DNA of 64,000 nucleotides from NCBI GenBank assembly GCA_027186245.1, contig CP114481.1, positions 19,747,501 through 19,811,500 on the forward strand, written 5' to 3'. The stretch's first letter is position 1, and each line of letters begins with the position of its first letter. Below are positions 54,600 to 64,000 of this stretch, one piece after another. The notes beneath the pieces were generated by a model. That model made no database searches and had not been told where the DNA came from. It saw only the letters and a list, made by a program, of their open reading frames with translations. A program made the translations under genes and the position numbers. Source of the stretch: Coriaria nepalensis (Eukaryota > Streptophyta > Magnoliopsida > Cucurbitales > Coriariaceae).

Positions 54600-55310
54600 T
54601 GTTTTAGTTGAGATTCATGTCAATGAGTCTTTTCAAGTCACTTATTTATTTGAAAACAATTCAAATGAATTCTATTTTTGCACTTCAAACACGACTTTCC
54701 CACATCACTTGCTAATGATCTTTTTAAAATCAAGTATGCATTTGTTTTATCTTATATTCATTTCAATGTGTCTTTCCAAGACACTAAATCATTTGGAAGC
54801 CATTGGAGCGAATACTATTTTCGCATTTCAAACACAGCTTTCGCGCATAGCTTGCATATGATTTTTTGAAGGCAAGTATGAATTTGTTTAATCTTAGAGT
54901 CATCGTCTCAATGACTCTTTGAAAGTCATTAATTCATTTGAAAGCAATTAAAATGAATTCTATTTTCGCACTTCGAACCCGACTTTCGTACATAACTTGC
55001 TAATTATCATTTAAGGGCTAGTATGGATTTGTTTTAGTTGAGATTCATGTCAATGAGTCTTTTCAGGTAACTTATTTATTTGAAAACAATTCCAATGAAT
55101 TCTATTTTTGCACTTCAAACACGACTCTCCCCCATCACTTGCTAATGATCTTTTTAAAATCAGGTATGGATTTGTTTTATCTTATATTCATTTCAATGTG
55201 TCTTTTCAAGACACTAAATCATTTGGAAGCCATTGGAGCGAATACTATTTTCGTATTTCAAACACGGCTTTCGCGCATAGCTTGCATATGATTTTTTGAA
55301 GGCAAGTATG
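54600..55310. repeat. Left member of a 9-HOR-spaced duplication
   Basis: TCTTTCCAAG at 54771 recurs at 58639, CAGGTAACTT at 55064 recurs at 58932, and the GACTCTCCCCCATC B variant near 55123 recurs near 58991. All are at offset 3868. The adjacent segment at 53660 uses offset 4297, so one HOR was lost or gained between the two matches. Confidence 0.75.
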
Positions 55311-55739
55311 AATTTGTTCAATCTTAGAGTCATCATCTCAATGACTCTTTGAAAGTCATTAATTCATTTGAAAGCAATTAAAATAAATTCTATTTTCGCA
55401 CTTCGAACCCGACTTTCGTACATAACTTGTTAATTATCATTTAAGCGCTAGTATGGATTTGTTTTAGTTGAGATTCATGTCAATGAGTCTTTTCAAGTCA
55501 CTTATTTATTTGAAAACAATTCCAATGAATTCTATTTTTGCACTTCAAACACGACTCTCCCACATCACTTGCTAATGATCTTTTTAAAATCAAGTATGCA
55601 TTTGTTTTATCTTATATTCATTTCAATGTGTCTTTTCAAGACACTAAATCATTTGGAAGCCATTGGAGCGAATACTATTTTCGTATTTCAAACACGGCTT
55701 TCGCGCATAGCTTGCATATGATTTTTTGAAGGCAAGTAT
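55310..55739. repeat. Representative 430 bp HOR of the right-hand zone
   Basis: A is 55310-55454 (145 bp), B 55455-55597 (143 bp) and C 55598-55739 (142 bp). The additional base lies in the tail of B (TTTTTAAAATCAAG compared with TTTTTAAGACAAG). Neighbouring HORs at offset 860 (CTCAAAGACTC at about 55767 and 56627) show two-HOR periodicity here. Confidence 0.9.
55628..55644. repeat. Dyad in monomer C subtype: GTGTCTTTTCAAGACAC
   Basis: Perfect 7 bp arms around TTC. It appears in scattered C copies in the left part of the window (for example 6327-6343) and in most C copies between 53 and 64 kb. The common form GAGTCTTTTCAAGACAAT keeps only GTCTT/AAGAC. A monomers have the related, imperfect GACTCTTTGAAAGTC and B monomers GAGTCTTTTCAAGTC at the aligned position. 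Confidence 0.85.
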
Positions 55740-58467
55740 GAATTTGTTTAATCTTAGAGTCATCATCTCAAAGACTCTTTGAAAGTCAGTAATTCATTTG
55801 AAAGCAATTAAAATGAATTCGATTTTCGCACTTCGAACCCGACTTTTGTACATAACTTGCTAATTATCATTTAAGGGCTAGTATGGATTTGTTTTAGTTG
55901 AGATTCATGTCAATGAGTCTTTTCAAGTCACTTATTTATTTGAAAACAATTCAAATGAATTCTATTTTTGCACTTCAAACACGACTTTCCCACATCACTT
56001 GCTAATGATCTTTTTAAAATCAAGTATGCATTTGTTTTATCTTATATTCATTTCAATGTGTCTTTTCAAGACACTAAATCATTTGGAAGCCATTGGAGGG
56101 AATACTATTTTCGTATTTCAAACACGGCTTTCGCACATAGCTTGCATATGATTTTTTGAAGGCAAGTATGAATTTGTTTAATCTTAGAGTCATCATCTCA
56201 ATGACTCTTTGAAAGTCATTAATTCATTTGAAAGCAATTAAAATAAATTCTATTTTCGCACTTCGAACCAGACTTTCGTACATAACTTGCTAATTATCAT
56301 TTAAGGGCTAGTATGGATTTGTTTTAGTTGAGATTCATGTCAATGAGTCTTTTCAAGTCACTTATTTATTTGAAAACAATTCCAATGAATTCTATTTTTG
56401 CACTTCAAACACGACTCTCCCACATCACTTGCTAATGATCTTTTTAAAATCAAGTATGCATTTGTTTTATCTTATATTCATTTCAATGTGTCTTTTCAAG
56501 ACACTAAATCATTTGGAAGCCATTGGAGGGAATACTATTTTCGTATTTCAAACACGGCTTTCGCACATAGCTTGCATATGATTTTTTGAAGGCAAGTATG
56601 AATTTGTTTAATCTTAGAGTCATCATCTCAAAGACTCTTTGAAAGTCAGTAATTCATTTGAAAGCAATTAAAATGAATTCTATTTTCGCACTTCGAACCC
56701 GACATTCGTACATAACTTGCTAATGATCATTTAAGGGCAAGTATGCGTTTGTTTTATTTGAGATTCATGTCACTGAGTCTTTTCAAGTCACTAATACATT
56801 TGAAAAAAATTCAAATGAATTCTATTTTTACACTTTAAACACTACTTTTGCGGATCACTTGTTGATAATCTTTTTAAGACAAGTATGCATTTGATTTATC
56901 TTATATTTATTTTAATGAGTCTTTTCAAGAACATAAATCATTTGGAAGCCATTGGAGCGAATACTATTTTCGCATTTCAAACACGACTTTCGCACATAGC
57001 TTGCATATTATTTTTTGAACGCAAGTACAAATTTGTTGAATCTTAGAGTCATCATCTCAATGACTCTTTGAAAGTCATTAATTCATTTGAAAGCAATTAA
57101 AATAAATTCTATTTTCGCACTTCGAACCCGACTTTCGTACATAACTTGCTAATTATCATTTAAGCGCTAGTATGGATTTGTTTTAGTTGAGATTCATGTC
57201 AATGAGTCTTTTCAAGTCACTTATTTATTTGAAAACAATTCAAATGAATTCTATTTTTGCATTTCAAACACGACTTTCCCACATCACTTGCTAATGATCT
57301 TTTTAAAATCAAGTATGCATTTGTTTTATCTAATATTCATTTCAATGTGTCTTTTCAAGACACTAAATCATTTGGAAGCCATTGGTGCGAATACTATTTT
57401 CGCATTTCAAACACGGCTTTCGCGCATAGCTTGCATATGATTTTTTGAAGGCAAGTATAAATTTGTTTAATCTTAGACTCATCATCTCAATGACTCTTTG
57501 AAAGTCATTAATTCATTTGAAAGCAATTAAAATGAATTCTATTTTCGCACTTCGAACCCGAGTTTCGTACATAACTTGCTAATTATCATTTAAGGGCTAG
57601 TATGGATTTGTTTTAGTTGAGATTCATGTCAATGAGTCTTTTCAAGTCACTTATTTATTTGAAAACAATTCAAAAGAATTCTATTTTTGCACTTCAAACA
57701 CTACTTTGCCACATCACTTGCAAATGATCTTTTTAAAATCAAGTATGCATTTGTTTTATCTTATATTCATTTCAATGTGTCTTTTCAAGACACTAAATCA
57801 TTTGGAAGCCATTGGAGCGAATACTATTTTCGCATTTCAAACACAGCTTTCGCGCATAGCTTGCATATGATTTTTTCAAGGCAAGTATGAATTTGTTTAA
57901 TCTTAGAGTCATCATCTCAATGACTCTTTGAAAGTCATTAATTCATTTCAAAGCAATTAAAATGAATTCTATTTTCGCACTTCGAACCCGACATTCGTAC
58001 ATAACTTGCTAATGATCATTTAAGGGAAAGTATGCGTTTGTTTTATTTGAGATTTATGTCAATGAGTCTTTTCAAGTCACTAATGCATTTGAAAAAAATT
58101 CAAATGAATTCTATTTTTACACTTTAAACACTACTTTCGCGGATCACTTGTTGATAATCTTTTTAAGACAAGTATGCATTTGATTTATCTTATATTTATT
58201 TCAATGAGTCTTTTCAAGACAATAAATCATTTGGAAGCCATTGGAGCGAATACTATTTTCGCATTTGAAACACGACTTTCTTACATAGCTTGCATATTAT
58301 TTTTTGAAGGCAAGTATGAATTTGTTTAATCTTAGAGTCCTTATCTCAATGACGCTTTGAAAGTCATTAGTTCATTTGAAACCAATTAAAATGAATTCGA
58401 TTTTCGCACTTCGAACCCGACTTTTGTACATAACTTGCTAATTATCATTTAAGGGCTAGTATGGATT

Positions 58468-59178
58468 TGTTTTAGTTGAGATTCATGTCAATGAGTGTTT
58501 TCAAGTCACTTATTTATTTGAAAACAATTCAAATGAATTCTATTTTTGCACTTCAAACACGACTTTCCCACATCACTTGCTAATGATCTTTTTAAAATCA
58601 AGTATGCATTTGTTTTATCTTATATTCATTTCAATGTGTCTTTCCAAGACACTAAATCATTTGGAAGCCATTGGAGCGAATACTATTTTCGCATTTCAAA
58701 CACAGCTTTCGCGCATAGCTTGCATATGATTTTTTGAAGGCAAGTATGAATTTGTTTAATCTTAGAGTCATCGTCTCAATGACTCTTTGAAAGTCATTAA
58801 TTCATTTGAAAGCAATTAAAATGAATTCTATTTTCGCACTTCGAACCCGACTTTCGTACATAACTTGCTAATTATCATTTAAGGGCTAGTATGGATTTGT
58901 TTTAGTTGAGATTCATGTCAATGAGTCTTTTCAGGTAACTTATTTATTTGAAAACAATTCCAATGAATTCTATTTTTGCACTTCAAACACGACTCTCCCC
59001 CATCACTTGCTAATGATCTTTTTAAAATCAGGTATGCATTTGTTTTATCTTATATTAATTTCAATGTGTCTTTTCAAGACACTAAATCATTTGGAAGCCA
59101 TTGGAGCGAATACTATTTTCGTATTTCAAACACGGCTTTCGCGCATAGCTTGCATATGATTTTTTGAAGGCAAGTATG
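58468..59178. repeat. Right member of the 9-HOR-spaced duplication
   Basis: Copy of 54600-55310 at offset 3868. It contains a few private changes, including CAATGAGTGTTTTCAAG near 58490-58506 and TATATTAATTTC near 59051. The GACTCTCCCCCATC variant appears once more in the next HOR near 59421. Confidence 0.75.
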
Positions 59179-59850
59179 AATTTATTTAATCTTAGAGTCA
59201 TCGTCTCAATGACTCTTTGAAAGTCATTAATTCATTTGAAAGCAATTAAAATGAATTCTATTTTCGCACTTCGAACCCGACTTTCGTACATAACTTGCTA
59301 ATTATCATTTAAGGGCTAGTATGGATTTGTTTTAGTTGAGATTCATGTCAATGAGTCTTTTCAAGTAACTTATTTATTTGAAAACAATTCCAATGAATTC
59401 TATTTTTGCACTTCAAACACGACTCTCCCCCATCACTTGCTAATGATCTTTTTAAAATCAAGTATGCATTTGTTTTATCTTATATTCATTTCAATGTGTC
59501 TTTTCAAGACACTAAATCATTTGGAAGCCATTGGAGCGAATATTGTTTTCGTATTTCAAACACGGCTTTCGCGCATAGCTTGCATATGATTTTTTGAAGG
59601 CAAGTATGAATTTGTTTAATCTTAGAGTCATCATCTCAATGACTCTTTGAAAGTCATTAATTCATTTGAAAGCAATTAAAATAAATTCTATTTTCGCAAT
59701 TCGAACCCGACTTCCGTACATAACTTGCTAATTATCATTTAAGGGCTAGTATGGATTTGTTTTAGTTGAGATTCATGTCAATGAGTCTTTTCAAGTCACT
59801 AATTTATTGGAAAACAATTCCAATGAATTCTATTTTTGCACTTCAAACAC

Positions 59851-59863
59851 TACTTTAAGACAA
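59851..59863. repeat. 27 bp internal deletion in a B monomer
   Basis: The B monomer reads CACTACTTTAAGACAAG where the family has CACTACTTT, then about 27 bp (from CCCACATC through GATCTTTTT), then AAGACAAG. The ends share CTTT, so slippage or microhomology-mediated joining is plausible. Upstream HORs have the TAAAATCAAG tail; this one joins the TAAGACAAG type, so the deletion coincides with a subtype switch. It is the largest length change I found. Confidence 0.85.
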
Positions 59864-60617
59864 GTATGCATTTGATTTATCTTATATTTATTTCAATGAG
59901 TCTTTTGAAGACAATAAATCATTTGGAAGCAATTGGAGCGAATACTATTTTCGCATTCCAAACACGACTTTCACGCAGAGCTTGCATATGATTTTTTGAA
60001 GGCAAGTATGAATTTGTTTAATCTTAGAGTCATCATCTCAATGACTCTTTGAAAGTCACTAATTCATTTGAACACAATTAAAATGAATTCTATTTTCGCA
60101 CTTCGAACCTGACTTTCGTACATAACTTGCCAATGATCATTTAAGGGCAAGAATGAGTTTGTTTTATTTGAGATTCATGTCACTGAGTCTTTTCAAGTCA
60201 CTAATGCATTTGAAAAAAATTCAAATGAATTCTATTTTTACACTTTAAACACTACTTTTGCGGATCACTTGTTGATAATCTTTTTAAGACAAGTATGCAT
60301 TTGATTTATCTTATATTTATTTCAATGAGTCTTTTCAAGAACATAAATCATTTGGAAGCCATTGGAGCGAATACTATTTTCGCATTTCAAACACGACTTT
60401 CGCACATAGCTTGCATATTATTTTTTGAACGCAAGTACAAATTTGTTGAATCTTAGAGTCATCATCTCAATGACTCTTTGAAAGTCATTAATTCATTTGC
60501 AAGCAATTAAAATAAATTCTATTTTCGCACTTCGAACCCGACTTTCGTACATAACTTGCTAATTATCATTTAAGCGCTAGTATGGATTTGTTTTAGTTGA
60601 GATTCATGTCAATGAGT

Positions 60618-61851
60618 CTTTTCAAGTCACTTATTTATTTGAAAACAATTCAAATGAATTCTATTTTTGCACTTCAAACACGACTTTCCCACATCACTTG
60701 CTAATGATCTTTTTAAAATCGAGTATGCATTTGTTTTATCTAATATTCATTTCAATGTGTCTTTTCAAGACACTAAATCATTTGGAAGCCATTGGAGCGA
60801 ATACTATTTTCGCATTTCAAACACGTCTTTCGCGCATAGCTTGCATATGATTTTTTGAAGGCAAGTATAAATTTGTTTAATCTTAGAGTCATCATCTCAA
60901 TGACTCTTTGAAAGTCATTAATTCATCTGAAAGCAATTAAAATTAATTCTATTTTCGCACTTCGAACCCGACTTTCGTACATAACTTGCTAATTATCATT
61001 TAAGGGCTAGTATGGATTTGTTTTAGTTGAGATTCATGTCAATGAGTCTTTTCAAGTCACTTATTTGTTTGAAAACAATTCAAATGAATTCTATTTTTAC
61101 ACTTCAAACACGACTTTCCCACATCACTTGCTAATGATCTTTTTAAAATCAAGTATGCATTTGTTTTATCTCATATTCAATTCAATGTCTCTTTTCAAGA
61201 CACTAAATCATTTGGAAGCCATTGGAGCGAATACTATTTTCGTATTTCAAACACAGCTTTCGCGCCTAGCTTGCATATTATTTTTTGAACGCAAGTACGA
61301 ATTTGTTGAATCTTAGAGTCATCATCTCAATGGCTCTTTGAAAGTCATTAATTCATTTGAAAGCAATTAAAATAAATTCTATTTTCGCACTTCGAACCCG
61401 ACTTTCGTACATAACTTGCTAATTATCATTTAAGGGCTAGTATGGATTTGTTTTAGCTGAGATTCATGTCAATGAGACTTTTCAAGTCACTTATTTATTT
61501 GAAAACAATTCAAATGAATTCTATTTTTGCACTTCAAACACGACTTTTCCACATGACTTGCTAATGATCTTTTTAAAATCAAGTATGCATTTGTTTTATC
61601 TTATATTCATTTCAATGTGTCTTTTCAAGACACTAAATCATTTGGAAGCCATTGGATCGAATACTATTTTAGCATTTCAAACACGGCTTTCGCGCATAGC
61701 TTGCATATGATTTTTTGAAGGCAAGTATAAATTTGTTTAATCTTAGAGTCATCATCTCAATGACTCTTTGAAAGTCATTAATTCATCTGAAAGCAATTAA
61801 AATGAATTCTATTTTCGCACTTCGAACCCGACTTTCGTACATAAGTTGCTA
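60618..61851. repeat. Left member of a 2,149 bp (5-HOR) duplication running off the window
   Basis: From about 60618 the sequence repeats at 62767 and continues to match to the last base at offset 2149. Shared private variants include AAATCGAGTATGC, CACGTCTTTCGC, AATTAATTCTATTTTCGC, CGCGCCTAGCTTGC, GACTTTTCCACATGACTTGC and GGATCGAATACTATTTTAGC. No difference was seen over about 1,230 bp. The duplication extends past the right edge, so its full length is unknown. Confidence 0.87.
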
Positions 61852-62766
61852 ATTATCATTTAAGGGCTAGTATGGATTTGTTTTAGATGAGATTCATGTC
61901 AATGAGTCTTTTCAAGTCACTTATTTATTTGAAAACAATTAAAATGAATTCTATTTTTGCACTTCAAACACGACTTTCCCACATCACTTGCTAATGATCT
62001 TTTTAAAATCAAGTATGCATTTGTTTTATCTCATATTCAATTCAATGTGTCTTTTCAAGACACTAAATCATTTGGAAGCCATTGGAGCGAATCCTATTTT
62101 CGTATTTCAAACACAGCTTTCGCGCATAGCTTGCATATGATTTTTTGAAGGCAAGTATGAATTTGTTTAATCTTAGAGTCATCGTCTCAATGACTCTTTG
62201 AAAGTCATTAATTCATTTGAAAGCAATTAAAATGAATTCTATTTTCGCACATCGAACCCGACATTCGTACATAACTTGCTAATGATCATTTAAGGGAAAG
62301 TATGCGTTTGTTTTATTTGAGGTTTATGTCAATGAGTCTTTTCAAGTCACTAATGCATTTGAAAAAAATTCAAATGAATTCTATTTTTACACTTTAAACA
62401 CTACTTTCGCGGATCACTTGTTGATAATCTTTTTAAGACAAGTATGCATTTGATTTATCTTATATTTATTTCAATGAGTCTTTTCAAGAACATAAATCAT
62501 TTGGAAGCCATTGGATCGAATACTATTTTCGCATTTCAAACACGACTTTCGCACATAGCTTGCATATTATTTTTTGAACGCAAGTACGAATTTGTTGAAT
62601 CTTAGAGTCATCATCTCAATGGCTCTTTGAAAGTCATTAATTCATTTGAAAGCAATTAAAATAAATTCTATTTTCGCACTTCGAACCCGACTTTCGTACA
62701 TAACTTGCTAATTATCATTTAAGGGCTAGTATGGATTTGTTTTAGCTGAGATTCATGTCAATGAGA

Positions 62767-64000
62767 CTTTTCAAGTCACTTATTTATTTGAAAACAATTC
62801 AAATGAATTCTATTTTTGCACTTCAAACACGACTTTCCCACATCACTTGCTAATGATCTTTTTAAAATCGAGTATGCATTTGTTTTATCTAATATTCATT
62901 TCAATGTGTCTTTTCAAGACACTAAATCATTTGGAAGCCATTGGAGCGAATACTATTTTCGCATTTCAAACACGTCTTTCGCGCATAGCTTGCATATGAT
63001 TTTTTGAAGGCAAGTATAAATTTGTTTAATCTTAGAGTCATCATCTCAATGACTCTTTGAAAGTCATTAATTCATCTGAAAGCAATTAAAATTAATTCTA
63101 TTTTCGCACTTCGAACCCGACTTTCGTACATAACTTGCTAATTATCATTTAAGGGCTAGTATGGATTTGTTTTAGTTGAGATTCATGTCAATGAGTCTTT
63201 TCAAGTCACTTATTTGTTTGAAAACAATTCAAATGAATTCTATTTTTACACTTCAAACACGACTTTCCCACATCACTTGCTAATGATCTTTTTAAAATCA
63301 AGTATGCATTTGTTTTATCTCATATTCAATTCAATGTCTCTTTTCAAGACACTAAATCATTTGGAAGCCATTGGAGCGAATACTATTTTCGTATTTCAAA
63401 CACAGCTTTCGCGCCTAGCTTGCATATTATTTTTTGAACGCAAGTACGAATTTGTTGAATCTTAGAGTCATCATCTCAATGGCTCTTTGAAAGTCATTAA
63501 TTCATTTGAAAGCAATTAAAATAAATTCTATTTTCGCACTTCGAACCCGACTTTCGTACATAACTTGCTAATTATCATTTAAGGGCTAGTATGGATTTGT
63601 TTTAGCTGAGATTCATGTCAATGAGACTTTTCAAGTCACTTATTTATTTGAAAACAATTCAAATGAATTCTATTTTTGCACTTCAAACACGACTTTTCCA
63701 CATGACTTGCTAATGATCTTTTTAAAATCAAGTATGCATTTGTTTTATCTTATATTCATTTCAATGTGTCTTTTCAAGACACTAAATCATTTGGAAGCCA
63801 TTGGATCGAATACTATTTTAGCATTTCAAACACGGCTTTCGCGCATAGCTTGCATATGATTTTTTGAAGGCAAGTATAAATTTGTTTAATCTTAGAGTCA
63901 TCATCTCAATGACTCTTTGAAAGTCATTAATTCATCTGAAAGCAATTAAAATGAATTCTATTTTCGCACTTCGAACCCGACTTTCGTACATAAGTTGCTA
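62767..64000. repeat. Right member of the 2,149 bp duplication (truncated by the window)
   Basis: Matches 60618-61851. The preceding 62571-62835 instead matches 61281-61546 at offset about 1289-1290 (3 HORs), sharing GTACGAATTTGTTGAATC, CAATGGCTC, TTAGCTGAG and AATGAGACTTTTC. The joint therefore lies inside a B monomer, and parental blocks 3 and 5 HORs away contributed to each side. Confidence 0.85.
63878..64000. repeat. Partial monomer A at the right edge
   Basis: The first 123 bp of an A monomer (it starts AAATTTG instead of GAATTTG), cut by the end of the window. The array continues rightward. Confidence 0.9.

Larger units (their letters stand above)
1..64000. repeat. Satellite DNA array of a 429 bp three-monomer higher-order repeat
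   Basis: The window is a continuous tandem array. A landmark near the start of monomer A (GAGTCATC or GACTCATC) is seen at 23, 452, 881 and so on to 63895. That makes 149 intervals averaging about 428.7 bp; the register held at 9887, 20177, 30031, 40321, 50178 and 60027. Each unit holds three related monomers in the fixed order A (145 bp), B (142 bp), C (142 bp). Hand alignment of consensus-like copies gives roughly 81% identity for A/B and 78% for B/C, while units of the same class are much closer. All copies point the same way. I found no inserted mobile element, gene or unique DNA. The architecture is that of a eukaryotic centromeric or pericentromeric satellite; family and organism are not recognised, and centromere function is inference. 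Confidence 0.97.
51881..64000. repeat. Right-hand zone: 430 bp HOR, GGCTAGTATGGATTTG subtype
   Basis: The A/B junction reads GGGCTAGTATGGATTTGTTTTAG in most HORs, B has TTTTTGCACTTCAAACACGACT, and the B/C junction reads TTTTTAAAATCAAGTATGC, which adds one base and makes the HOR 430 bp. C is dominated by the form with GTGTCTTTTCAAGACAC. A minority of HORs (near 52.4-53.0, 53.7-54.0, 56.7-57.0, 58.0-58.3, 60.1-60.4 and 62.3-62.5 kb) keep the AATACATTTGAAAAAAATTC or AATGCATTTGAAAAAAATTC B type. Open stretches of about 63 codons recur every 430 bp and are incidental. Confidence 0.87.

Noticed and set aside
1..64000. CRISPR array or phage/plasmid iterons
   Set aside because: The repeat is 429 bp, built of 143 bp monomers, with no unique spacers between repeats. 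Scale and hierarchy fit a eukaryotic satellite, not these elements.
1..64000. Transposable element insertions or LTRs hidden in the array
   Set aside because: The HOR register held at every checkpoint and local spacing stays within a few bases of 428-430 bp, apart from one 27 bp loss. There is no room for an insertion.
1..64000. Identification as a known ~142 bp, EcoRI-bearing satellite such as those of tenebrionid beetles
   Set aside because: Similar monomer length and a GAATTC site are not enough. I cannot verify sequence identity from memory, and the trimeric HOR with about 80% monomer identity is not a feature I can tie to a named family.

Overview
The whole 64 kb window is one uninterrupted, head-to-tail satellite DNA array. 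I find no convincing gene, RNA gene, transposon, CRISPR array or unique-sequence island. The DNA is AT-rich (one C monomer counted by hand is 46 G+C in 142 bp, about 32%). The basic period is about 143 bp. Three diverged monomers, called A (145 bp), B (142 bp) and C (142 bp) here, are about 78-81% identical to each other in hand alignments. They are locked in fixed order into a 429 bp higher-order repeat (HOR), whose copies resemble each other far more closely. I followed a landmark in monomer A from position 23 to 63895 and found 149 HOR intervals (mean about 428.7 bp). The register held at every checkpoint (near 9.9, 20.2, 30.0, 40.3, 50.2, 60.0 and 63.9 kb), so no monomer has been gained or lost, and all copies lie in the same orientation.

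This architecture (a nucleosome-sized AT-rich monomer, a homogenised multi-monomer HOR, and larger nested duplications) is typical of eukaryotic centromeric or pericentromeric satellites. Human alpha satellite is the best-known case, although this sequence is not alpha satellite and I do not recognise the family. The sequence does not tell me the organism or even the kingdom. A centromeric role is an inference from architecture alone.

Layout by diagnostic variants. 1-11.1 kb: two A types, alternating as an 858 bp dimer in the first 2.5 kb, then an apparently identical 3,431 bp (8-HOR) tandem duplication. 11.1-18.0 kb: a mixed zone with a 6-HOR (2,572 bp) duplication. 18.0-26.1 kb: a homogeneous zone, many HORs 428 bp long through a 1 bp loss in B. 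26.1-37.3 kb: a distinctive cassette recurring every 9 HORs (about 3,856 bp), three times. 37.3-40.3 kb: transition. 40.3-51.9 kb: a new B/C subtype with 2-, 5- and 8-HOR duplications. 51.9-64 kb: a third subtype, HOR 430 bp, with 2-, 5-, 9- and 10-HOR spaced duplications running off the right edge.

Short open reading frames (60-98 codons) recur because the repeat recurs; I do not regard them as genes. The observations most worth following up are the nested duplication hierarchy, the mosaic patches suggesting conversion or unequal exchange, the dyad symmetries kept at equivalent places in all three monomers, and a B-box-like match in one A subtype.
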